NCBI GenBank assembly: GCA_023269335.1 | Contig: JAHFTM010000024.1 | Span: 1 to 12,209, forward strand | Origin: Chlamydiia bacterium | GTDB taxonomy: Bacteria > Chlamydiota > Chlamydiia > Chlamydiales > FEN-1388 | Direction of reading: 5' to 3' | DNA: 12,209 bases | Shown here: piece by piece, positions 5,803 to 12,209 of the stretch | How the letters are laid out: every line of letters begins with the position of its first letter | Position numbering within the stretch: the first letter of the stretch is position 1 | Notes under the pieces: generated by a model | What the model saw: only the letters and a program-made list of their open reading frames with translations | The model's database searches: none | Told to the model about the DNA's origin: nothing | Translations under genes and position numbers: made by a program

Positions 5803-8100
5803 ATGACAAAGTCGAGCGAAGAAAAAGATAAAAGCCCCAAAGAGCGCACTCGAGAGCTTGCTTTGATTGTAAATGAAGAGAGAGAGAAATTCAGAAATAA
5901 AGCTTTAGTTCTCTTTAACCAGCTCTTCAGTGATGAATTAAACATCTATCAAGATTTGTCAGAAGCTGCTGAAAAACTGTTCGAAAAAACAGTTCCAAAT
6001 GAAATAGTACAAGAAGGAGAACACTCGGATGTAGCTTTCAGGGTAGCTATCAAAAAGATTACTTCTTTCTTCAATAGCTTATTCCAAGAGATGTCAGAGC
6101 TGGTAAAAAAGGGCCAAGAGCGAGTTCAGAAATTGAACAAGATCGCAGAGTTTCAACAGAAATTTCTAAAATGCAGCGGTTTTTTCACTGCTTTCGCTGA
6201 CTTCAAAGAGCAAAAAATTCGCGTCCTCAAAGAACTACAGAGCCTAAGCCTTCCTCACAGTATGCTGCGTGGTCTTGAGATGTCAAAAATGGATGCACTC
6301 ATCAACTTGCACTACGAAAAGTATCTAGCTATGGAGAAAAGCGCGCCTCTATTTTTTGAACAAAGCTTTCAAGAGCTCAAGAATTTGCTGAAACTGTGCA
6401 CACATGCCACACAGACAGTTAAAAGACGTCTTTTTGAAATTTTTTGCGACATCACTCCATTCCCAGATCTTTGTGAGTCCTTTCAAAAGCTTAGGGCAGC
6501 GCTCTGCACGCAGATAGCTACTCTTCAAAATCTTTACTTCAAAGGCGTAAGTACAAGTTTTGAGCTGTGCCAGGGGCTTTTTGATTTAGCCTATGAACAT
6601 GATGTGCAGCTTCTTCGCAATGAAATTGCATTTCGAGCAACACGCCTACAGGAGCTTCGTGAACAAAACATTCATCTTTTACAAGCAATGCTGATAGCGA
6701 GAAGGTATTTGCAGATAGGTAATATTTTGCCGCAGGAGAGCATCTATTTAGAAGTTTGTGCTTTATGTCAGGAACTTGAACAGTTTTTGAAGTACATTGA
6801 AAATCCGTTTGCAGTTTTTAAGGCGTGTGTTGCTTTAGAAAATGTAAATGAGGAATTTCGTAAGCTATGGATCCGAATGGAAGGTTTTGAAGATCGAGTG
6901 CAAAATCTTAAAAAACGACTTCAAGAGACATTTTCAAAGGTTATTGAAAAAATAAAAATACGCCTTTTACGAGTTGCTGATGACATTGAAGAAATTGAAA
7001 AGGAGCAAAAGAAAAATCGACCCAATTTAGTAGTTCCTCTAGAGCGCGGGCTGCATGATGAACTTGTGCCGATAGAAAATCAGTGGGATGTTGTACTGGA
7101 TGAATGTACGAACTTAGAAAAGCAATTTCCCTACTGCCAGCCGCTTTCATTTTTTATGGCAATTGATGATTTTCAACTGCGTAAAAGGCTGTTTTTAGAA
7201 GCGATAATAGTCGATGCAAAAATTAAGCAAGCTACGGAGTTTGCCAGAGCTCTTCAGTATATTAAAATTTTTGAAGAAGAGCGCATAGATACTATTTTAG
7301 ACGTACTTGAAAGGCACTACCTTATTGAAGATGACGCCACAAATGCAGCTGATGCATTTGAAAGCTATTCTCAACAGCTGTTGCGAAAAGCTGAGTTTGT
7401 ACAACGAGAAGTGGTATTAGATATTGGGCTTTTGGATATGCGCTCTTTATTTGATGTGGATGCAAAAAAGCTGAAAGAGGCACTCCTTGCTGCTATTGAT
7501 AAGGCACAGCAGCAGGTGTCAGCTGTGGTGCGAGATCTTGAAGCGCTCAAGGTAGAAGACGAGATCGTGAAAAGAGTGGTTCGGACATTGGTATGTAACA
7601 TAAAAATCTGGGAAACAGAGAAAGTCACAAGCAAAGAAGAAAGTGCTTTTTTATTGAAGCAGCTGATGCTGTTTTGCCATTTCCTTTTCGAAGCTAAGAT
7701 GGTGATGGAGGCAAAAAATGCAAACTCGACAGGAAAGTATGCAATGCTTATTTCAGGAATGCGCGCCTATGTTGACTTTATTGAAGGGTTCATTGAGAAA
7801 AGGCGTCAGGTAGAGGGGTTTGGGAAGATGCCTTGGCTACCTGAAATGCATGCTTTGCATAGGGATGTGGAAACGCTTGAGTTGATACAAGAAGAGGCAG
7901 CTGTTTATAAAAAAACGTTCGATGATCTTTTCAAAAAGATAGAAGAGATTGCAGAGATTAAAATGGAAAGTGAAGAAGAAAAAAGAGCGCGATTGAAGTT
8001 CCAAAGCGAGCTATTAAAACAGGTGGATGAAGCAGGAGTTATCGGAAAAAAACGTGCGTTCACGCAGTTGCTCCATCATATTCCAGGCTATCTTGCTTAG
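5803..8100 (+). CDS. large helical, coiled-coil-prone protein of unknown function
   Basis: A 765-residue protein that I do not recognise. It has no signal peptide and no hydrophobic segment long enough for a membrane helix, so it is probably soluble. The sequence is rich in Glu, Lys, Leu, Phe and Arg, poor in Pro and Gly, and carries long amphipathic stretches, such as about residues 365-405 (FEDRVQNLKKRLQETFSKVI and following) and 710-750 (FDDLFKKIEEIAEIKMESEE and following). This suggests mostly helices with coiled-coil portions. Scattered cysteines occur through the middle (for example FCDITPFPDLCESF and YLEVCALCQELEQF), but no metal-binding pattern or catalytic motif is evident. The start ATG 5803 has CCAGG eight bases upstream plus a GGGG directly before it. 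The gap to the CDF gene is 23 bases, same strand, so it is likely part of the dsbD-tatD-CDF unit. It could be structural, a scaffold, or a secreted effector; nothing in the sequence decides between these. Confidence 0.88.
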   Translation: MTKSSEEKDKSPKERTRELALIVNEEREKFRNKALVLFNQLFSDELNIYQDLSEAAEKLFEKTVPNEIVQEGEHSDVAFRVAIKKITSFFNSLFQEMSELVKKGQERVQKLNKIAEFQQKFLKCSGFFTAFADFKEQKIRVLKELQSLSLPHSMLRGLEMSKMDALINLHYEKYLAMEKSAPLFFEQSFQELKNLLKLCTHATQTVKRRLFEIFCDITPFPDLCESFQKLRAALCTQIATLQNLYFKGVSTSFELCQGLFDLAYEHDVQLLRNEIAFRATRLQELREQNIHLLQAMLIARRYLQIGNILPQESIYLEVCALCQELEQFLKYIENPFAVFKACVALENVNEEFRKLWIRMEGFEDRVQNLKKRLQETFSKVIEKIKIRLLRVADDIEEIEKEQKKNRPNLVVPLERGLHDELVPIENQWDVVLDECTNLEKQFPYCQPLSFFMAIDDFQLRKRLFLEAIIVDAKIKQATEFARALQYIKIFEEERIDTILDVLERHYLIEDDATNAADAFESYSQQLLRKAEFVQREVVLDIGLLDMRSLFDVDAKKLKEALLAAIDKAQQQVSAVVRDLEALKVEDEIVKRVVRTLVCNIKIWETEKVTSKEESAFLLKQLMLFCHFLFEAKMVMEAKNANSTGKYAMLISGMRAYVDFIEGFIEKRRQVEGFGKMPWLPEMHALHRDVETLELIQEEAAVYKKTFDDLFKKIEEIAEIKMESEEEKRARLKFQSELLKQVDEAGVIGKKRAFTQLLHHIPGYLA

Positions 8101-8115
8101 AGATGACTATATTTG

Positions 8116-8286
8116 ATGAATGATATACAAAAAGCAGCAGAAGCTCTAAGTGATCATCGTGGCATGTTTTGTCGTTCTTCTATCTTGAAATCTTGTGTTG
8201 AATCATACACACGATGTCGCTATAGAAGAAATATTCTAACAAGATGTGCTCATGAAGAACCTATACGAAAATTCACAATTTCCTGA
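8116..8286 (+). CDS. possible small ORF, 56 residues (doubtful)
   Basis: This ATG-started open frame fills the gap before sdhC and overlaps its first 35 bases. It encodes a basic peptide starting MNDIQKAAEALSDHRGMF, with cysteines at positions 19, 27, 34 and 44. It has no Shine-Dalgarno sequence, and the candidate sdhC promoter lies inside it. The first 16 residues look protein-like and helical; the rest does not. Most likely chance, or a remnant of an older gene. Confidence 0.15.
   Translation: MNDIQKAAEALSDHRGMFCRSSILKSCVESYTRCRYRRNILTRCAHEEPIRKFTIS
8198..8226 (+). promoter_or_regulatory. candidate sigma-70-type promoter for sdhCAB
   Basis: TTGAAT (8198-8203) and TATAGA (8221-8226) are 17 bases apart, each matching the consensus at four of six positions. 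Transcription would start near 8233, about 20 bases before the sdhC ATG. The 151-base gap between the unknown 765-residue gene and sdhC is the largest in the plus-strand run before the end of sdhB, which fits a separate sdh transcript. Confidence 0.4.
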
Positions 8287-9274
8287 AGCTGCAGTTTTGC
8301 CGGCAAGCTTTATCAAGCAGCGGCTTCACTCCATTACCGGTTTTTTCTTAGTACTTTTTTTATTCGAGCATCTTCTTGTCAATTCACAGGCAGCTTTATT
8401 TCTTGGTGATAATGGAGCTGGCTTTGTGCAGGCTGTCAACTCGATTAAAGCATTGCCCTATTTGCCGGTAATTGAACTCACGTTATTAGGTGTGCCAATT
8501 CTTCTCCATGGCTATTGGGGCATCATCTATCTGTTCTCTGCACAGCCAAACTCGAGACATTCAGATGGAAGAGTACCTGATCTTGCTGCCTATTCAAGAA
8601 ATCACGCCTATACCTGGCAGCGCATTACTTCTTTGGTTTTGGTGGTGGGCCTGATTCTGCATGTCGGTACCATGCGTTTTTTACATCGACCCTTAGAAGC
8701 CAGCGTGGGAGAAAAAACTGACTACATGGTTAAGTTACAGATGGATGATGGGCTCTACACAGTCAGTAGTAGAATTGGCCTCTCGCTATATGATAAACAG
8801 GCTATTGTACTCCAAGAACAGCAGCTAGAAACAGAAAATAAAAAATTTATAATAGAAATTGAGAAGATGAACATCAGAAAAAGAGAAGCAGGGTTTAGCG
8901 TCGAAGAAGAAAAGCGACTGCAGGGTGAGCAGGTGTTAAAAGAAAGGGAGCGCTGGCTTACTACGCTCAAAGAAAGAGTATTAGCTTCAGATGAGGTGAT
9001 AGGTGTCACCGCCAGTTTTGGCACGGCAGAACTTGCTCTGGTGCGTGATGCCTTTAAATCGGTCTGGATGTGCGCTATCTATACTCTTTTTGTACTGGCA
9101 GCTTCTTTTCATGCGATGAATGGATTGTGGACGTTTGCCATCGCCTGGGGGATTACGCTTTCAGAAAGATCACGAAAATACATGCGCACATTTTCTGATG
9201 GCCTCATGTTGCTCGTTGTTTTTTTTGGCTTGGCAGCTATTTGGGGAACATACTGGTTGAATTTAAAGAGTTAG
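8252..9274 (+). CDS. sdhC: succinate dehydrogenase cytochrome b558 membrane subunit, with enlarged loop
   Basis: A 340-residue membrane anchor that binds haem and passes electrons from SdhB to quinone. It is of the B. subtilis type, with five helices in a single polypeptide: about residues 27-47, 72-95, 124-144, 269-300 and 316-336. The four haem-ligand histidines expected in this type are H40 (LFEHLL), H86 (LLHGYWG), H137 (LILHVG) and H287 (SFHAMNGLW). The B. subtilis protein is about 202 residues; here the third-to-fourth histidine distance is 150 rather than about 42. The extra ~108 residues lie between helices 3 and 4 and include a highly charged, coiled-coil-like part at about 185-245. 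By the family topology that loop faces the periplasm. The start ATG 8252 (MKNLYEN) is preferred to GTG 8246; neither has a strong ribosome binding site. Equivalent to CT593. Confidence 0.9.
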   Translation: MKNLYENSQFPEAAVLPASFIKQRLHSITGFFLVLFLFEHLLVNSQAALFLGDNGAGFVQAVNSIKALPYLPVIELTLLGVPILLHGYWGIIYLFSAQPNSRHSDGRVPDLAAYSRNHAYTWQRITSLVLVVGLILHVGTMRFLHRPLEASVGEKTDYMVKLQMDDGLYTVSSRIGLSLYDKQAIVLQEQQLETENKKFIIEIEKMNIRKREAGFSVEEEKRLQGEQVLKERERWLTTLKERVLASDEVIGVTASFGTAELALVRDAFKSVWMCAIYTLFVLAASFHAMNGLWTFAIAWGITLSERSRKYMRTFSDGLMLLVVFFGLAAIWGTYWLNLKS

Positions 9275-9278
9275 TACA

Positions 9279-11165
9279 ATGGTAAAAAATGAAGTAATTG
9301 TTGTTGGTGGCGGTCTTGCAGGTCTTTCCTGTGCAATGAAGCTGGCTGAGCTTGGCATCTGTGTCAAACTTGTCTCGGTTACCAAAGTGAAGCGTTCCCA
9401 TTCTGTCTGCGCCCAAGGTGGCATCAATGCAGCTTTTGACTCTAAGGGTGAGGGAGACTCCCCACTCATTCATGCTTATGAGACCATTAAAGGCGGCGAT
9501 TTCCTTGCCAATCAGCCTCCTGTTATAGAGATGTGTTTGGCTGCGCCTCACATCATCCGTATGATGGAACGGCTAGGTTGTCCTTTTAACAGAACGCCGG
9601 AAGGCAATATTGACGTTCGTCGTTTTGGCGGCTCTTTGTATCACCGCACAGTTTTTTGTGGTACGTCAACTGGTCAGCAGCTTTTATATACGCTTGATGA
9701 GCAGGTCAGAAGATATGAAGTGAAAGGTCTGATTGAGAAATTTGAAAACCATGATTTCTTGAGAATTGTGATGGACGCAGAAGGTCGGGCACGCGGCGTT
9801 GTCATCATGGATATCTTCAATTTGAAAGTTGAAACCCTTAAAGCCAACGCCGTGGTCATTGCTACGGGAGGCTTAGGCATGCTGTACCGCAAGTCAACGA
9901 ACTCTGTTTTTTGCACAGGCGCTGCAAATGGTAGATTGTTTAAACAAGGGATGTGGTATGCCAATGGTGAGTTCATTCAAATTCATCCCACAGCTATTCC
10001 TGGAGAAGATAAATTGCGTTTGATATCAGAGTCTGCTCGTGGCGAAGGAGGAAGGATTTGGGTGCCAGGCAACGCTGATAAGAAAATCAAAACAGATGAT
10101 GGACGTGAAATTGTCTGTGGTGTCACTGGAAAGCCATGGTACTTTTTAGAAGAGATCTACCCTGCCTATGGCAACCTGATACCACGCGATATAGCGGCTC
10201 GTCTTATTTTGACGATCTGTGAAATGGGCTTGGGTGTTGAGGGAAGATATGAAGTTTATTTAGATGTTTCACATCTTTCTCCGGAAAAACTGAAACGCAT
10301 GGAATCAATTTTAGAGATCTATGAAAAGTTTACAGGTCATGATCCTAGAAAAATGCCGATGAGCATTTTCCCAGCTGTACACTACACGATGGGAGGAGGT
10401 TGGGTGGACTTCCCTGCAGCAGATGATCCGGATCGTTTCCAGCGCTTTCGTCAGATGACAAACATTCCAGGCTTATTTAACGTGGGCGAGTCAGATTATT
10501 TATATCATGGTGCTAATAGATTGGGTGCAAACTCGCTACTTTCCTGCATTTTTGGAGGCTTGACAAGTGGTGTTGAAATTCGTCGATATCTGGAAGGATT
10601 GCTTTCAAGTTATGAGAATGTTTCAGCCGACTATTTCACCGATGCTGAGAGCATTGAAGAAGAAAAGCGCAAAGAGATTATGTCGCGAAGCGGGCCAGAA
10701 AACATCCATCGTTTGCATGATGAGCTTGCAGAGTGGCTTGTCAAGTACACAACAGTGAAGCGTTCGAACGCTGATCTGATCAAAACGATTGCTAAAATTA
10801 AAGAGATACGCGAGCGGCAAAAGCAAATTACTTTGGATGATACATCACGTTTTGCAAACCAAACCTATATCTTCGCAAGTCAGTTTGAAGGTATGGTTGA
10901 GGTGGCTCTTATCATTGCTAAAGGTGCGCTGTTACGTAATGAATCGAGAGGCTCGCATGCAAAGTCTGATTTTCCAAAGCGCGATGATGAGAAGTTCTTG
11001 AAAACGACGATTGCCAAATGGAATAAGGAAACGGAAGAGCCGGAGATTTCTTATGTTGATGTAGACACTCGCTATCTTCAGCCAATAAGGCGAGACTATA
11101 CGAAGCATGAAAAAGACATTCCGCAATTTGTTGGTCTGCCGGAAGAGATGCCATTGCCGCTTTAG
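9279..11165 (+). CDS. sdhA: succinate dehydrogenase flavoprotein subunit
   Basis: A 628-residue catalytic subunit that oxidises succinate to fumarate with covalently bound FAD. The N-terminal nucleotide-binding motif is VVGGGLAGL (residues 8-16). H41 in RSHSVCAQGGIN is the histidine that carries the flavin. The proton-shuttle arginine is R303 in PRDIAARL. Substrate-site residues include H368 in HYTMGGGW and R414 in ANRLGANSLL. The C-terminal domain ends with the usual ESRGSHAKSDFPKRDD block (about 555-570). Length and motifs match the B. subtilis/Bacteroidota-type enzyme rather than the E. coli type. The start ATG 9279 is four bases after the sdhC stop with AAAGAG about eight bases upstream, so the genes are coupled. 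The protein sits on the cytoplasmic face of the inner membrane. Equivalent to CT592. No missing key residue was seen. Confidence 0.97.
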   Translation: MVKNEVIVVGGGLAGLSCAMKLAELGICVKLVSVTKVKRSHSVCAQGGINAAFDSKGEGDSPLIHAYETIKGGDFLANQPPVIEMCLAAPHIIRMMERLGCPFNRTPEGNIDVRRFGGSLYHRTVFCGTSTGQQLLYTLDEQVRRYEVKGLIEKFENHDFLRIVMDAEGRARGVVIMDIFNLKVETLKANAVVIATGGLGMLYRKSTNSVFCTGAANGRLFKQGMWYANGEFIQIHPTAIPGEDKLRLISESARGEGGRIWVPGNADKKIKTDDGREIVCGVTGKPWYFLEEIYPAYGNLIPRDIAARLILTICEMGLGVEGRYEVYLDVSHLSPEKLKRMESILEIYEKFTGHDPRKMPMSIFPAVHYTMGGGWVDFPAADDPDRFQRFRQMTNIPGLFNVGESDYLYHGANRLGANSLLSCIFGGLTSGVEIRRYLEGLLSSYENVSADYFTDAESIEEEKRKEIMSRSGPENIHRLHDELAEWLVKYTTVKRSNADLIKTIAKIKEIRERQKQITLDDTSRFANQTYIFASQFEGMVEVALIIAKGALLRNESRGSHAKSDFPKRDDEKFLKTTIAKWNKETEEPEISYVDVDTRYLQPIRRDYTKHEKDIPQFVGLPEEMPLPL

Positions 11166-11170
11166 AGGAA

Positions 11171-11183
11171 AAGGAAAAGGAAG
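11171..11183 (+). promoter_or_regulatory. strong ribosome binding site of sdhB
   Basis: A purine run with two AAGGA-like copies ends three bases before the ATG at 11187; the AGGAA copy at 11172-11176 has ten bases to the ATG, the second (11177-11181) about five. It is the strongest Shine-Dalgarno signal in the window and decides the sdhB start. Confidence 0.7.
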
Positions 11184-11186
11184 TTT

Positions 11187-11954
11187 ATGGAGACAAAAAA
11201 CAGCTACATATTGCGTATTTATCGTGGCCATCCTGGCAACCAATACTGGGAAGAGTTTGAACTTGAGCGCAAGCCTACAACCAATATTATCTCTGCTCTT
11301 TTTGAAATTCAGCGCCATCCAATAAATCGCCAAGGGCAAAAGGTGACACCGGTTGTCTGGGAATCAGGGTGCCTTGAAGAGGTTTGTGGAGCTTGTTCTA
11401 TGCTTGTTAATGGTAAACCAAGACAAGCCTGCACTGCTATTGTCGAATTGATTATAGCAGAAAGTGGCAGCACAACGATTACTCTTGCTCCCTTTTCAAA
11501 GTTTCCGCTGATTCGTGATTTGATGGTCGATCGTACGCGGATGTTTGAGAATTTAAAAGAGGTCTTTGCGTGGATAGAAGCAGATGATAGCCGCGATGCT
11601 GGAGCAGGTCCCAAGATAGCACCTGAAAAGCAGGAGGTGATGTATTCGCTTTCAAAATGCATGACGTGTGGCTGCTGCATGGAAGCTTGTCCGCAAGTCA
11701 ATGACCATTCAAAATTCATTGGTCCTGCAAGCATTGGCCAAGTGCGTCTTTTTAATACGCATCCTGTAGGTAGCTTTCAAAAACCAAAGCGATTGCATGT
11801 GATGATGCAAGAGGGCGGTATTGGTGGTTGTGGCAATGCACAAAACTGCGTCAGAGTATGCCCTAAAAATATTCCGTTGACTGATGCGATTGCAGCAATT
11901 GGTCGTGATGTAACTCTTCAGGCAATTAAAGATCTGTTTAGTCTTCCAGATTGA
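11187..11954 (+). CDS. sdhB: succinate dehydrogenase iron-sulfur subunit
   Basis: A 255-residue electron-transfer subunit linking SdhA to SdhC. The N-terminal ferredoxin domain has the [2Fe-2S] ligands C62, C67, C70 and C82 (GCLEEVCGACSMLVNGK, then C82). The C-terminal domain has the [4Fe-4S] ligands C158, C161 and C164 (KCMTCGCCMEACP) plus C225, and the [3Fe-4S] ligands C168, C215 and C221 (GGCGNAQNCVRVCPKN). All eleven ligands are present. This is the usual length for the family. The gap from sdhA is 21 bases with a strong ribosome binding site. Equivalent to CT591. In Chlamydia the TCA cycle is incomplete and succinate dehydrogenase also feeds the respiratory chain; whether that holds here cannot be told from this window. 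Confidence 0.97.
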   Translation: METKNSYILRIYRGHPGNQYWEEFELERKPTTNIISALFEIQRHPINRQGQKVTPVVWESGCLEEVCGACSMLVNGKPRQACTAIVELIIAESGSTTITLAPFSKFPLIRDLMVDRTRMFENLKEVFAWIEADDSRDAGAGPKIAPEKQEVMYSLSKCMTCGCCMEACPQVNDHSKFIGPASIGQVRLFNTHPVGSFQKPKRLHVMMQEGGIGGCGNAQNCVRVCPKNIPLTDAIAAIGRDVTLQAIKDLFSLPD

Positions 11955-12101
11955 AAACTGTGAGAAACTGTAGTAGAGCTTCTTATGATCCATCTGGCAC
12001 TCTCTCATTATGTCTATTATTTTTGAATACATGATCAAAAAGCTTGAAATTGATTATTTGATATTTTAGTCTGCAGGAAATTGAAATTTTTGAGGCTCAT
12101 T

Positions 12102-12209
12102 ATGGTAACACATACGATTGAAATGACGAATCAGCGCTTTCCTTATCTTTTCAAGCTGATTTTCTGGCTCATTATCATTAAAGCTCTATCGGTTTATGCG
12201 GTTTATTTT
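12102..12209 (+). CDS. start of a membrane protein, possible CT590 homologue (partial)
   Basis: ATG 12102 opens a frame that stays open for 36 codons to the window edge. TGAGG lies about seven bases upstream as ribosome binding site. The product begins MVTHTIEMTNQRFPYLFKLI and continues into one hydrophobic segment at about residues 17-36. Direct similarity is not visible in so short a piece; the link to CT590, which follows sdhB in C. trachomatis, rests on position only. The 147-base gap after sdhB is AT-rich, with no clear hairpin terminator and no promoter I would defend. Confidence 0.55.
   Translation, partial: MVTHTIEMTNQRFPYLFKLIFWLIIIKALSVYAVYF

Noticed and set aside
8101..8251. Rho-independent terminator after the 765-residue gene
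   Set aside because: No GC-rich stem followed by a T run could be found in the gap, so read-through into sdhC cannot be excluded.
10932..11734. Long minus-strand frames of 135 and 141 codons (10932-11339 and 11309-11734)
   Set aside because: They lie opposite sdhA and sdhB, which are certain. Their products have no domain pattern, and no ribosome binding site precedes them.
11955..12101. Terminator or promoter after sdhB
   Set aside because: Only a weak ATCAA...TTGAT inverted pair (12033-12054) with no GC stem or T run, and TTGAAT/TGAAAT boxes of poor match. Not enough to call either.
1..12209. tRNA, rRNA, CRISPR array, insertion sequence, phage or toxin-antitoxin system
   Set aside because: The window was scanned for cloverleaf ends, regularly spaced repeats, transposase motifs and paired small genes; none was seen.

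Overview
The window is part of a chromosome from a member of the Chlamydiota, probably an environmental lineage outside the genus Chlamydia (Parachlamydia-, Waddlia- or Simkania-like). The main evidence is gene order. On the minus strand lie exbB/tolQ, exbD/tolR and a TolA/TonB-like gene. On the plus strand lie dsbD, tatD and sdhC-sdhA-sdhB, followed by the start of a membrane protein. From memory this matches the C. trachomatis block CT598-CT597-CT596 / CT595-CT594-CT593-CT592-CT591-CT590, including the change of strand between exbB and dsbD. The genus cannot be fixed from sequence alone. Base composition looks moderately AT-rich by eye, in line with environmental chlamydiae.

Layout. Positions 1-1596 (minus): an envelope-energising set, exbB/tolQ then exbD/tolR (1-base gap), then a TolA/TonB-like energy transducer that runs off the left edge. 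Positions 1597-1753: a divergent intergenic region with candidate promoters for both directions that overlap. Positions 1754-8100 (plus): a tight run of dsbD, tatD, a cation-efflux (CDF) transporter and a 765-residue helical protein of unknown function. Positions 8101-8251: a short gap with a plausible promoter. Positions 8252-11954: sdhC, sdhA and sdhB, a complete B. subtilis-type three-subunit succinate dehydrogenase. Positions 12102-12209: the first 36 codons of a further membrane protein.

How the genes work together. ExbB/ExbD and the TolA-like protein would use proton motive force to act on the outer membrane. DsbD carries thiol electrons from the cytoplasm to the periplasm, which matters in a group whose envelope is stabilised by disulfide-linked proteins. 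SdhCAB oxidises succinate and passes electrons to quinone. TatD is a soluble metal-dependent nuclease.

Most notable: (1) the CDF gene and the 765-residue gene sit between tatD and sdhC, which as I recall are adjacent in C. trachomatis; (2) the 765-residue protein matches no family I recognise; (3) SdhC carries about 108 extra residues in one extracytoplasmic loop, while all four haem-ligand histidines are kept; (4) a seven-G tract in dsbD is placed so that a one-base slip in either direction leaves only the periplasmic domain. I found no RNA gene, CRISPR array, insertion sequence or phage element.
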